Counted from the stretch's first letter, positions 35,101 through 46,330 are shown. The stretch is DNA of 64,000 nt from Hormiphora californensis (GCA_020137815.1 CM035353.1:6913298-6977297), one strand, 5' to 3'. Notes: generated by a model from the letters alone, not told the origin. Program-made: numbers and translations.

Positions 35101-38100
35101 GCTGAGAGATGGAGTAAATGAGAGGTCAGTAAACATACACACACATTGAGCAGGCTCAATTTAGCTAATCACTGGCGGGGTATGGGGCTGAGGCACTGGC
35201 AAGATATAGTGGGATCGCTACTTCCCACATCTCATGTGTATCCCGAATTGCGAATTTAAAAGGGTTGGGTGGTCTCTGGGACCGTCTAGACTTCGCTCCC
35301 TGTTAACATACCAGAAACCAGGGGTCCATCTAGCTCTCATACGCACTCGGCCATTACTTTCCCAACCAGTAGTACTGGATTTCACATCCTCTTATACTCG
35401 CAATCCAGGATAGAAACAATCCTTGTGTTCTAATAGCGATCACCCCGTATATCTTGCACTGACCCGTACTACCACACATTTAGTGTGCTTGAAATGGCAC
35501 TACGGGAATATCTCCACTACACGGCCAGCACTGTGGGTAGACAGCCACCATTCAAGTTCCATCACGGTTGCTAACCGGACAATACATTAGTAGAGGGGGT
35601 TGGAACACCAGGAGGAAGATCAGTAAACATACACACACATTGAGCAGGCTCAATTTAGCTAATCACTGGCGGGGTATGGGGCTGAGGCACTGGCAAGATA
35701 TAGTGGGATCGCTACTTCCCACATCTCATGTGTATTCCTGAATTGCGAATTTAAAAGGGTTGGGTGGTCTCTGGGACCGTCTAGACTTCGCTCCCTGTTA
35801 ACATACCAGAAACCAGGGGTCCATCTAGCTCTCATACGCACTTCGGCCATTACTTTCCCAACCAGTAGTACTGGATTTCACATCCTCTTATACTCGCAAT
35901 TCCAGGATAGAAACAATCCTTGTGTTCTAATAGCGATCACCCCGTATATCTTGCACTGACCCGTACTACCACACATTTAGTGTGCTTGAAATGGCACTAC
36001 GGGAATATCTCCACTACACGGCCAGCACTGTGGGTAGACAGCCACCATTCAAGTTCCATCACGGTTGCTAACCGGACAATACATTAGTAGAGGGGGTTGG
36101 AACACCAGGAGGAAGATCAGTAAACATACACACACATTGAGCAGGCTCAATTTAGCTAATCACTGGCGGGGTATGGGGCTGAGGCACTGGCAAGATATAG
36201 TGGGATCGCTACTTCCCACATCTCATGTGTATCCCGAATTGCGAATTTAAAAGGGTTGGGTGGTCTCTGGGACCGTCTAGACTTCGCTCCCTGTTAACAT
36301 ACCAGAAACCAGGGGTCCCTCTAGCTCTCATACGCACTCGGCCATTACTTTCCCAACCAGTAGTACTGGATTTCACATCCTCTTATACTCGCAATCCAGG
36401 ATAGAAACAATCCTTGTGTTCTAATAGCGATCACCCCGTATATCTTGCACTGACCCGTACTACCACACATTTAGTGTGCTTGAAATGGCACTACGGGAAT
36501 ATCTCCACTACACGGCCAGCACTGTGGGTAGACAGCCACCATTCAAGTTCCATCACGGTTGCTAACCGGACAATACATTAGTAGAGGGGGTTGGAACACC
36601 AGGAGGAAGATCAGTAAACATACACACACATTGAGCAGGCTCAATTTAGCTAATCACTGGCGGGGTATGGGCTAAATTGAGCCTGCTCAATGTGTGTGTA
36701 TGTTTACTGATCTTCCTCCTGGTGTTCCAACCCCCTCTACTAATGTATTGTCCGGTTAGCAACCGTGATGGAACTTGAATGGTGGCTGTCTACCCACAGT
36801 GCTGGCCGTGTAGTGGAGATATTCCCGTAGTGCCATTTCAAGCACACTAAATGTGTGGTAGTACGGGTCAGTGCAAGATATACGGGGTGATCGCTATTAG
36901 AACACAAGGATTGTTTCTATCCTGGATTGCGAGTATAAGAGGATGTGAAATCCAGTACTACTGGTTGGGAAAGTAATGGCCGAGTGCGTATGAGAGCTAG
37001 ATGGACCCCTGGTTTCTGGTATGTTAACAGGGAGCGAAGTCTAGACGGTCCCAGAGACCACCCAACCCTTTTAAATTCGCAATTCGGAATACACATGAGA
37101 TGTGGGAAGTAGCGATCCCACTATATCTTGCCAGTGCCTCAGCCCCATACCCCGCCAGTGATTAGCTAAATTGAGCCTGCTCAATGTGTGTGTATGTTTA
37201 CTGATCTTCCTCCTGGTGTTCCAACCCCCTCTACTAATGTATTGTCCGGTTAGCAACCGTGATGGAACTTGAATGGTGGCTGTCTACCCACAGTGCTGGC
37301 CGTGTAGTGGAGATATTCCCGTAGTGCCATTTCAAGCACACTAAATGTGTGGTAGTACGGGTCAGTGCAAGATATACGAGGTGATCGCTATTAGAACACA
37401 AGGATTGTTTCTATCCTGAATTGCGAGTATAAGAGGATGTGAAATCCAGTACTACTGGTTGGGAAAGTAATGGCCGAATGCGTATGAGAGCTAGATGGAC
37501 CCCTGGTTTCTGGCATGTTAACAGGGAGCGAAGTCTAGACGGTCCCAGAGACCACCCAACCCTTTTAAATTTGCAATTCAGAATACACATGAGATGTGGG
37601 AAGTAGCGATCCCACTATATCTTGCCAGTGCCTCAGCCCCATACCCCGCCAGTGATTAGCTAAATTGAGCCTGCTCAATGTGTGTGTATGTTTACTGATC
37701 TTCCTCCTGGTGTTCCAACCCCCTCTACTAATGTATTGTCCGGTTAGCAACCGTGATGGAACTTGAATGGTGGCTGTCTACCCACAGTGCTGGCCGTGTA
37801 GTGGAGATATTCCCGTAGTGCCATTTCAAGCACACTAAATGTGTGGTAGTACGGGTCAGTGCAAGATATACGAGGGTGATCGCTATTAGAACACAAGGAT
37901 TGTTTCTATCCTGAATTGCGAGTATAAGAGGATGTGAAATCCAGTACTACTGGTTGGGAAAGTAATGGCCGAAGTGCGTATGAGAGCTAGATGGACCCCT
38001 GGTTTCTGGTATGTTAACAGGGAGCGAAGTCTAGACGGTCCCAGAGACCACCCAACCCTTTTAAATTCGCAATTCAGGATACACATGAGATGTGGGAAGT

Positions 38101-41045
38101 AGCGATCCCACTATATCTTGCCAGTGCCTCAGCCCCATACCCCGCCAGTGATTAGCTAAATTGAGCCTGCTCAATGTGTGTGTATGTTTACTGATCTTCC
38201 TCCTGGTGTTCCAACCCCCTCTACTAATAAATGAGAGGTAGGGAAGCTGAGCAATGGAGTAAATGGGAGGTAGGGTATCTGAGAGATGGAGTAAATGGCA
38301 GGTAGGGAAGCTGAGATATGGAGTAAATGGGAGGTAGGTAAGCTGAGAGATGGAGTAAATGGGAGGTAGGGAAGCTGAGAGATGGAGTAAATGGGAGGTA
38401 GGGTAGCTGAGAGATGGAGTAAATGGGAGGTAGGGTAGCTGAGAGATGGAGTAAATGGGAGGTAGGGAAGCTGAGAGATGGAGTAAATGGAAGGTAAGGT
38501 AGCTGAGAGATGGAGTAAATGGGAGGTAGGGAAGCTGAGAGATGGAGTAAATGGGAGGTAGGGTAGCTGAGAGATGGAGTAAATGGGAGGTAGGCAAGCT
38601 GAGAGATGGAGTAAATGGGAGGTAGGGTAGCTGAGAGATGGAGTAAATGAGAGGTAGGGAAGCTGAGAAATGGAGTAAATGGGAGGTAGGGTATCTGAGA
38701 GATGGAGTAAATGGCAGGTAGGGAAGCTGAGATATGGAGTAAATGGGAGGTAGGTAAGCTGAGAGATGGAGTAAATGGGAGGTAGGGAAGCTGAGAGATG
38801 GAGTAAATGGGAGGTAGGGTAGCTGAGAGATGGAGTAAATGGGAGGTAGGGTAGCTAATGTATTGTCCGGTTAGCAACCGTGATGGAACTTGAATGGTGG
38901 CTGTCTACCCACAGTGCTGGCCGTGTAGTGGAGATATTCCCGTAGTGCCATTTCAAGCACACTAAATGTGTGGTAGTACGGGTCAGTGCAAGATATACGG
39001 GGTGATCGCTATTAGAACACAAGGATTGTTTCTATCCTGGATTGCGAGTATAAGAGGATGTGAAATCCAGTACTACTGGTTGGGAAAGTAATGGCCGAGT
39101 GCGTATGAGAGCTAGATGGACCCCTGGTTTCTGGTATGTTAACAGGGAGCGAAGTCTAGACGGTCCCAGAGACCACCCAACCCTTTTAAATTCGCAATTC
39201 GGGATACACATGAGATGTGGGAAGTAGCGATCCCACTATATCTTGCCAGTGCCTCAGCCCCATACCCCGCCAGTGATTAGCTAAATTGAGCCTGCTCAAT
39301 GTGTGTGTATGTTTACTGATCTTCCTCCTGGTGTTCCAACCCCCTCTACTAATAAATGAGAGGTAGGGAAGCTGAGCAATGGAGTAAATGGGAGGTAGGG
39401 TATCTGAGAGATGGAGTAAATGGCAGGTAGGGAAGCTGAGATATGGAGTAAATGGGAGGTAGGTAAGCTGAGAGATGGAGTAAATGGGAGGTAGGGAAGC
39501 TGAGAGATGGAGTAAATGGGAGGTAGGGTAGCTGAGAGATGGAGTAAATGGGAGGTAGGGTAGCTGAGAGATGGAGTAAATGGGAGGTAGGGAAGCTGAG
39601 AGATGGAGTAAATGGAAGGTAAGGTAGCTGAGAGATGGAGTAAATGGGAGGTAGGGAAGCTGAGAGATGGAGTAAATGGGAGGTAGGGTAGCTGAGAGAT
39701 GGAGTAAATGGGAGGTAGGCAAGCTGAGAGATGGAGTAAATGGGAGGTAGGGTAGCTGAGAGATGGAGTAAATGAGAGGTAGGGAAGCTGAGAAATGGAG
39801 TAAATGGGAGGTAGGGTATCTGAGAGATGGAGTAAATGGCAGGTAGGGAAGCTGAGATATGGAGTAAATGGGAGGTAGGTAAGCTGAGAGATGGAGTAAA
39901 TGGGAGGTAGGGAAGCTGAGAGATGGAGTAAATGGGAGGTAGGGTAGCTGAGAGATGGAGTAAATGGGAGGTAGGGTAGCTGAGAGATGGAGTAGATGAG
40001 GAGTAGGGTAGCGGAGAGATGGACTAGATTAGGGGTAGGGTAGCTGAAAGATGGAGTTGATGAGGGCTAGGGAAGCATAGAGATGGAAACGATTATGGAT
40101 AGGGATTCCCTACCCCTAATCGTTTCCATCTCTATGCTTCCCTAATAGGGAAGCTGAGAGATGGAGTAGATGAGGAGTAGGGTAGCTGAGAGATGGACTA
40201 GATAAGGGGTTGGGTAGCTGAAAGATGGAGTAGATCTGAGGGGTAGGGTAGCTGAAAGATGGAGTAGATGAGGGGTAGGGTAGCTGAGAGATCGAGTTGA
40301 TGAGGGGCAGGATAGCTGAGAGATGGAGTAGATCAAGATCAAGAAATATTTGATTCGGCACCGACCCTCTCTCTACTCCTCGATGTTTCCCGCCATGTTC
40401 TGCAGCTGCTGTGTGAGAGTTGAACGCGAGCGCGTCAATAACATGACACGACATGCAACACGACATGCAACACGACATGCGAGATGCGAATTTCATTATT
40501 TTGAAGTTTTGTGGGGTTGCGATTTTTGTTTTAGGTCGGAGAGTGAAACGGCCGGTACAGTGGTAAACTAGATTAAAAACTGTACGCCTCGTTAGACGGC
40601 GATTTTTCCTATCTTGTCTGGTTCCTGAGATATGGCCCCCTAAAGAGTTGGTGTCTCAAACTGCTGAATCGGGGTCACGCGAGGAAAATGGGCATCAGTT
40701 TGCGTGTACTGCTCCGTTTTTCACGGGACTTGAACGAGGGTGACGGCAAGAGTCTCACCTATTACATGGTATCCTTACATTGTGTATTAAATCTAAAATG
40801 ACTGAGCAGCATGCTTGTTAATGAACCTTGACGTGTTTGCTTGTCTCGCGAGCGCGCTCGCGACTAGCAAACACGACATGCAGTTCACACCCTGTATTAT
40901 ACTTGTATCATTGTGAGAGATTTAAAGTTATTTCATTTCAGTTACCCAATGCCGAGGCTGAAGAGGCTGTGAGATTGATTGACGAGGTTTTTGGTACTAT
41001 TACACATGCAACGAATGTCTCCTCTTTTCTGGCCCAATCCACAAG
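32183..41045 (+). CDS. Unidentified gene, two exons separated by an 8.6 kb intron
   Basis: Exon A (32183-32337) has acceptor TTTTTAG and donor GTAGGT. Exon B (40942-41045) has acceptor TTTCATTTCAG and donor GTAGGC. Both are open in compatible phase (intron phase 0), and the peptides are helical: DPVTSDIEDILNKKEKILV in A and NAEAEEAVRLIDEVFG in B. The composition suggests a coiled-coil or helical-bundle protein; no family is recognised. Flanking exons upstream (possibly about 31690-31830) and downstream were not established. Almost the whole intron is the 8.4 kb fold-back element, so the exon pairing itself is an inference from phase and strand. Confidence 0.5.
33080..34140. repeat. 32-bp minisatellite array, plus orientation
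   Basis: The unit ACTCCATCTCTCAGCTTCCC... (32 bases) is repeated about 33 times with point variants (CTTCCC/CTACCC, TCCCAT/CCCTCA). An internal palindrome interrupts it at 33250-33330. The array reverses orientation abruptly at 34140. Confidence 0.95.
34141..35125. repeat. 32-bp minisatellite array, minus orientation
   Basis: The same unit as 33080-34140 but inverted (GAGAGATGGAGTAAATGGG), interrupted by a hAT-like insertion at 34618-35020. Adjacent head-to-head arrays make 33080-35125 one large palindrome. Confidence 0.95.
34618..35020. mobile_element. Non-autonomous hAT-like element
   Basis: Ends CAGGGCTGGCTCCAG and CTGGAGCCAGCCCTG are perfect inverted repeats. AATGGGAG flanks both sides (34610-34617 and 35021-35028). 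The 8-bp duplication and CAGGG start are typical of hAT. Because the target is the minisatellite unit, which itself contains AATGGGAG, the duplication is consistent but not independent proof. Its 403 bases hold no coding frame. C/G runs lie next to both termini. Confidence 0.8.
35127..36670. repeat. About 495-bp tandem unit, 3 direct copies plus a fragment
   Basis: Copies begin with AGTAAACATACACACACATTG at about 35127, 35621 and 36119, with a partial copy at about 36613. They differ by single-base indels and substitutions. The array then inverts across a 20-base spacer near 36660. No domain was recognised in any frame. Confidence 0.9.
36671..38228. repeat. About 495-bp tandem unit, inverted copies
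   Basis: Inverted counterparts of 35127-36670, three copies plus a fragment, ending abruptly at 38228 where the 32-bp minisatellite resumes. A further inverted copy lies at about 38852-39355. Together with the direct array this forms a palindrome of about 3 kb centred near 36660. Confidence 0.9.
38229..40135. repeat. 32-bp minisatellite arrays separated by one inverted 495-bp unit
   Basis: The minisatellite runs over 38229-38850 and 39354-40060, and the intervening 38852-39353 is an inverted 495-bp unit. The start of the second block repeats the first almost exactly (both open ATGAGAGGTAGGGAAGCTGAGCAATGG), so about 1.1 kb (38229-39353) is duplicated at 39354 onward. Confidence 0.9.
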
Positions 41046-41756
41046 GTAGGCCATAGAGTAAAGCCGAAACTGAGACGAAGAGGGAATACCAATGGTTCTT
41101 TCCCTCGCCGTCTCCTTTGCTGAATAAAAAGACTTTGGTTCCGTGGCCGAATGAAATGTAGAAATAAATGGACACGTAACTCTTTTTAGATTGCCTTTTC
41201 CGAACTGTTGCTAAACTCACTGAATCTAAGACCGAATCTAAAACCGCGATCCTGGGAAAAAGGATGGAATAGCAGAACGGAGCGCTCGGCGCTGCAGTGC
41301 TCGGCACTGCAGCGCAGCAGAGATTGCCAAATCTCGCGCCCTCCGTCCGATACTACACCATCCCCCCTCCCCTATTTGTGACCTTGGAACACGGTCAAAA
41401 GAGAAAACAAAAGAGAGAAATAGGCCGGCCAAATAAATAAAACACTAAAAACGAAACCCGAGACCATCCCTACCTACTGGAGACCACTAAATCACACTTC
41501 TCACTCTAAAGAACTATCTAGCTCACTATCACACTAAAAAAATAACACACGACCACTAATTATAAAACATTCAACTGAAATAAAAAGCCTTACAAGTTAA
41601 AAAAAAGGACCCTACAAAATACACACAATAAAATAAAAATTCCTAGAAGCCTAAAAATAAATAACTCTGTCAGACCCACTATCAAAATTCAAAACAATAA
41701 ATAATTAGAGTCATTGAGCTCTTAAAATACACGGTCACATAGTGACACTATAGACA
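41046..41756. other. Gap with no recognised gene
   Basis: AT-rich sequence with a small palindromic motif (GCGCTCGGCGCTGCAGTGC) near 41281. It includes the presumed 3' flank of the minus-strand zinc-finger gene. No splice-bounded exon was identified. Confidence 0.4.
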
Positions 41757-43643
41757 CTAATCATCTCTTCTGGAGGGGTGATTTATCTCCACCAGGTATT
41801 CATCCAGCAGCAGGATCCTCCTCGCGACCTCAAGTAGATCCGACAGGTCTTGCGTCGTTCCTCTTGGCCGGGCGATGATCAACCCCATCTGCCGCAGCAT
41901 CAGGGTTAACAGGCCGTACATGGCGTCTGTTACCTTCTTGCTGGCTCTCTTCTGCTGGGCTGGATCGGATTCAGACTGTCTTCGGGGGGCCATCATGTGT
42001 GTCTCTCCTCCCCTAATCCGGTCATCTATCCAGGAGGTTGCCTCACCAATGGTGTCTAGGATAACCTCCTCCAGCTGCTGCGACAGTTCACGTACTGCCT
42101 CCTTCAGAGATGAACTCTCCTCTGCCTTGATCCTCATCTGCTGGAGCTGCTCAGTTCGCTGTTCCAGGGTATCCGCCCTACGGGCCGGAAAATACCCCTT
42201 CACATCCCACTTGAACCACTCGATGTGAGGGAGATTAGGAGGCGGCAATGTTGCCCCTGCCTCCTCAATGTACTCCCTATCCAGATGTTGGGCGAGCTGG
42301 TCCTTCTGCTTCTGAACTAACTTCAACAGCTTCTCTCGGTGCACCTCTTTGGTCACACTGAACTTCTTCTCGAACTCCTCTAACTGTGTGTCCCGCAGCT
42401 TCTTCGCTTCCTTCATCTCCTCCTCGAATCTCTCCCTGATCTTCTTCGCCCTGCGCTCGTACTCTCTTTCGATTTCCGCCACGCTCTGCATCTTTATCAG
42501 GGGGTTCTTACTCACTGGAGCCACCACCTCCTCTTCTTCTTCTTCTTCTTTCCTCGGCTTCCTACTTCTCTCCTTTCCTCTGGGTCTCTCATTCTTCTTC
42601 TTTCTTCTTTCTGACGATTCATCTCTTCTCCTACGGTCGTCCTCCTTCTTTCTCCTTTCTTCCTCTTTCTTCTTGCGGTCTGCTTCTTCTCTCTTCCGCT
42701 CCGCTTCCTCTTTCTTTCTTTCTGCTTCTTCTCTCTTCCGCTCCGCTTCCTTCGCCTTTCTTTCTTCCTCTTCTCTCACATCTCGCTGCAGGACCATCTC
42801 CGCTCTCTCCAGGTCCGCCTTCCTTCTTCTAATCTCCAACTCCCTGTCCTGGAAGGACGTCTGGATGGGAGGAGAGACTCGCCTCCTCTTCTCCTCACTG
42901 GAGGCGCCCTGTCTGGAGCTGCTGGGGTAGCTGTTGTCAGGGTGCTGTCGGTTGTACCTCCAGGTTGAACACTTCCGACAACGTTCCCTTGTAGGGTAGT
43001 TATCGACCCTACACTTAGAACACTCCCAGTCCGCACCCAGGGATCTTGTGAATTTTACATCACTCCGTCTGGGCGCATCCCGGTTCTGCTTCCGTATATC
43101 AGGCATCCCCATCTTCACGTTGTTGTTGTAGTGATCCATCATGGCCTTCAACTGCTCCTGTTCGCTCTTAGCCGCCTTCTTGCTCTGCTCTTTCTTCATC
43201 TCGAGCTCCTTGGCAGTAAGAGGAGGGATCACAACCTTGGATGGCATGCTCCGGACGTCCTGGCCACCGAAACTAGACCCTGGCTGCTCTAGCGTCACGG
43301 TCTGTTTTGGTGCTCCCCTTCTGGATCTCACCGATTCGTCGCTGTCTGAACGTGAACTCGGCTCTCGGTGCCGTGAGTTCTCGACGTCCATCAGTAAGTA
43401 ACTCTCCTCCTCCGAATCAATCTTGGTATTGATGGGAGCAAAGAAGTCATGATCAGTTCCTGGATTTACAATATCGTCAGGACGGGGGATCATGGAAATC
43501 TTGGGAGTTGGAGAAGCTCTTCCCTTGCGGGTCGAGAGCTTGTTGTCCTCCTCATTCTCCTTGATTCTATCACATGAGGGATCATTACAGGGAGCCGTCT
43601 TCGCACAGACGCGACAGTAATCTTTATGCCGGTCTCTGGTCAT
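41757..43643 (-). CDS. Coiled-coil protein with RanBP2-type zinc finger, unidentified
   Basis: One long frame; I prefer the ATG at 43643 (MTRDRHKDYCRVC), because a plausible acceptor (CCTTCTAG) lies just before it and the upstream 15 codons look intronic. Counting from the longer frame's start (43688), a Cys cluster (CRVCAKTAPCNDPSC) sits at about residues 25-39. A canonical RanBP2-type finger lies at about 221-240 (WECSKC ... CRKC). A highly charged R/K/E region and coiled coils follow (about 280-480), then a helical C-terminus. RanBP2 fingers bind single-stranded RNA or ubiquitin, so an RNA- or ubiquitin-linked role is possible. It lies just downstream, same strand, of a Ty3-like pol remnant, so it could be an element-encoded structural protein in an unusual position rather than a host gene. 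Confidence 0.7.
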   Translation of the reverse strand: MTRDRHKDYCRVCAKTAPCNDPSCDRIKENEEDNKLSTRKGRASPTPKISMIPRPDDIVNPGTDHDFFAPINTKIDSEEESYLLMDVENSRHREPSSRSDSDESVRSRRGAPKQTVTLEQPGSSFGGQDVRSMPSKVVIPPLTAKELEMKKEQSKKAAKSEQEQLKAMMDHYNNNVKMGMPDIRKQNRDAPRRSDVKFTRSLGADWECSKCRVDNYPTRERCRKCSTWRYNRQHPDNSYPSSSRQGASSEEKRRRVSPPIQTSFQDRELEIRRRKADLERAEMVLQRDVREEEERKAKEAERKREEAERKKEEAERKREEADRKKKEEERRKKEDDRRRRDESSERRKKKNERPRGKERSRKPRKEEEEEEEVVAPVSKNPLIKMQSVAEIEREYERRAKKIRERFEEEMKEAKKLRDTQLEEFEKKFSVTKEVHREKLLKLVQKQKDQLAQHLDREYIEEAGATLPPPNLPHIEWFKWDVKGYFPARRADTLEQRTEQLQQMRIKAEESSSLKEAVRELSQQLEEVILDTIGEATSWIDDRIRGGETHMMAPRRQSESDPAQQKRASKKVTDAMYGLLTLMLRQMGLIIARPRGTTQDLSDLLEVARRILLLDEYLVEINHPSRRDD

Positions 43644-44318
43644 ATATTCTAGAAGGGGATAATGTAGTGTGTTAGTTAATGAAGCCAATCAACTATTCAC
43701 ACTTGTCATCTCACATGCCGCATCCAAACTTCGTAAATATGTACTGAAGGGTCAATTCAAACACAATCAATTACAATCAATTACAATACTAAACAGGGCA
43801 GATATATATCTCGCCTCCTATTCTGTATTTCCGGAACATTTGGACTGGAGCTTCTTCTTCTTCCTGAACTTCTCGTCACCAGGCTGTACAAGAGAGGATT
43901 TGTATCGTCTCTCTCACACTTGCTGATTTCAGAGTCAAGTCAATTTTGACCGGATGTGTGTACTCGTCAAGTGACGTTGACACATAGAACAGGAATGGAG
44001 CATGAGATGATTCCCCCCCGCCGCGCCGCAAAAACCTATCTCGTTGAGTGCTCACACTGAATGCTTTACATTCCTTGCGCTCGCACCCCCTTCTCGCTCG
44101 CCCCCTCTTGCTAGTCGCCGAAGATGCATTGTTGCATATCTGTCCCTCCTCTGGCATGTGCGCTGTGAGAAAGGAATGTGATCACACACACAGACAAACA
44201 TGTTGCACCGAGACCGGGTTACTACAGCACAGAGATGATTCTCTCACAGATCTCACAGATATCGGACCATCTTGTGAGAGAATAAAGAATGAAAAGGAGC
44301 TGGCCAGAATTTGACACA

Positions 44319-46330
44319 CTATCCTCTTCGATTACTTCCTGCTCTGGAGATCCGGCTGATAACCTTAGCTACTCTCTTCCTCAGTCTTCCTGCCCATGCT
44401 GTTCCACCTCTTTCCGGCTGTACTGGTACACTTGGGAAAGAAGTAATCTCGTGAGAGGTATCAGGTACAGGTTCGACAACAGGAGCTATAACAACAGGTA
44501 CACTTGGGAAAGAAGTAATCTCGTGAGAGGTATCAGGTACAGGTTCGACAACAGGAGCTATAACAACAGGTTCATCTTGTGTCTCCCCCGTAGCTAAATC
44601 GATGAGAGGAACAGGATCAACAGGATCAACAACGGTTTCAACATTGACCCCCGTGTTTTCACCTGCCTGCTTCTTCCGGTACAACTTTAACTTCGAGATA
44701 TTGATCACCTTGTCCTCGTTGCTGATTTTGACACAATGTAAAGGTAAGGGTTCATAATCTTCACCAAGAATGGGCCATTCCAACGAGCTCCAAACTGTGT
44801 GAGCTGGACATTTATCCTCACAAACACCTGATCTCCTGCAGAGTACCTGGATATGACATTTCTGTCGTATGATCTCTTGGCATACCCCCAGTCTGTGTCC
44901 ATGTTCTTCCTCACCCTCCTGGAGATATCCCGCAGTTCCTTGGAGCTTCTATATATCTCAGCAGACAAATTCGGCTCACTACTCTGTTCGGAATCACACC
45001 TCTATCCAACATGAGCATCTCTGGAACATTCAACTCACGCCCATACACCAATCTAGCTGTGTAACCGGTCCTTCTGTTTTTCAAACAGTTTAGAACAAAG
45101 GATACCTTGGCAAGATGGAGATCCCAATTTCGAGGACACATTTGATGAAGTGTGGCCCTCAGAACAGTGTTGGTACGTTGTTGTTCATCTCCGCTCTCGC
45201 TGTACTGGCCGCCTTGTAAGCTGTTCCATATGTTAACTTAACACCATGGATTTCGAAGAATCTTCTAAACTGGGCGCCTCGGAACCCCTGGTGATTGTCG
45301 CATATTATCTCAGTGGCCACCCCATACGGTACACCCAACTCCAGGATAGTTCTCTGTTCTCCTCACTGGTCTGGATTTCACCGGTACAGCATTACAAAGT
45401 TGGACCAGGCGTCTGAGATGGTGAGGATTGCATGTTCCTCGAGGTGTGTTCCCTTTCCTCTGAGGAACAATGTGGTCGAATATGATGGCATCATTGAAAT
45501 GGTGGAACATCATTCTCGCCATTGGAGTCTCCCGTAGGCCCTGGTTGTTGTTGGACCCACAGTTAACACACGCTGCAACGAACTCCTTCACATCACTCTC
45601 CATCCCTGGCCAATAGTACACACCTCCGCAAACAAAGCTGAGTGTTTTCCACTCCGGCATGTCCGCAAAGATCACCATGGCACTGTTCATCACTAACTCT
45701 CTCTTATCCGGTGGAACAAGGATCAGCCACCTGTCTCTCCTGTTGATGTAAAATTCCACCTCCTCTGCAGTACTCCGTCCTCCACACGAAGCAAATTGAA
45801 CTGTTCCACAATGACATCAGTTCAGTAGGGGTCCTGTTAGCTTGACGACGTTCGCGAGCCCTGGATCACCAATTCCTCACCACTAGAAATATATCGTCTC
45901 TCTCTTGCGCAGTTTCCCATCTCTCAGTCTAATAACTGTCCCCCCATCAGGAATATCAAAATCGCATTTACCTCCAGCACCTCTGGAACCGTGCTAGCGG
46001 TTTGGCGGTACACCAACAACTAGGTTCAACGGGTAAATGGTCTGGTGATGGACCTCACTTTCATTGCAGGAATCGAGCCAACCAAATCCAAAAGATCTGT
46101 ATCACAAGCCATCCGCCTCAGTGCCCTTCTCACCAACATTTGTTCCCTCTGCATCTTCCATATAACGGGAACACCATCAGTAGAAATTGTGGATTTTCTA
46201 AACAGGAGAAATCTCGTCCTCACAATACTTCCCCTGATATCCGGCCACCCCGTGTAACTGGTTGATAACAACGTCAGTCACATCACCCCGTGAGATGAGA
46301 TTGTTGACCGACTGCTGCTCACTCCCCAAC
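44319..46330 (-). pseudogene. Ty3/gypsy-like pol remnant (integrase region), frame-broken
   Basis: Minus-strand fragments in at least three frames read in the order expected for the 3' part of a pol polyprotein. A linker with no clear domain (46.3-46.0 kb) is followed by an integrase zinc-binding region with YYWPGM and CVNC (about 45.6 kb). Next come core-domain pieces around FDHIVP, ISDAWSNF and ICDNH (45.5-45.3 kb), a late-core segment (GYTARLVYGREL, about 45.0 kb) and a C-terminal module with GDQVFVR and RWNGPFLV (about 44.8 kb). Stops and shifts separate these parts, so the copy is dead. The C-terminal tail contains a 72-bp duplication at 44427-44570. No LTRs, reverse transcriptase or protease were found; 5' parts may have been lost toward 46.4 kb. 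Confidence 0.75.
44427..44570. repeat. 72-bp exact tandem duplication in the pol remnant
   Basis: TACACTTGGGAAAGAAGTAA...ATAACAACAGG occurs twice back to back. The period is a multiple of three, so it duplicates 24 codons of the integrase C-terminal tail in frame (PVVIAPVVEPVPDTS on the minus strand). Confidence 0.9.

Larger units (their letters stand above)
32508..40894. mobile_element. 8.4 kb fold-back element with long terminal inverted repeats
   Basis: The left end CAGGGTGTGAACTGC and right end GCAGTTCACACCCTG are inverted copies. The match extends inward at least about 750 bases (32508-33260 with 40140-40894) with near identity. TATTA, or minimally TA, is present outside both ends. Inside are large 32-bp minisatellite arrays in both orientations, tandem 495-bp units in both orientations, and one inserted hAT-like element. 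No transposase is recognised. The termini resemble the small TA-flanked element at 63903-63983, which starts CAGGGTGTCCC, so a mariner-type origin is possible. Confidence 0.8.

Noticed and set aside
36065-37750. Repeated 61-codon frame starting MLTGQYISRGG
   Set aside because: It lies within the 495-bp repeat on both strands, has no recognisable domain and is interrupted by indels in other copies.
34068-39722. Proteins of about 200 residues with HLLHLSA/PPIYSISQL repeats
   Set aside because: The minisatellite happens to lack stops; all three frames give the same peptide, variants show no coding bias, and there are no splice or start signals.
33080-40130. CRISPR-like array of 32-bp repeats
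   Set aside because: Units are contiguous without spacers, in a eukaryotic intron; it is a minisatellite.
42349-42930. 193-codon Ser/Leu/Phe-rich plus-strand frame
   Set aside because: Antisense shadow of the Lys/Glu/Arg-rich coiled coil on the minus strand.
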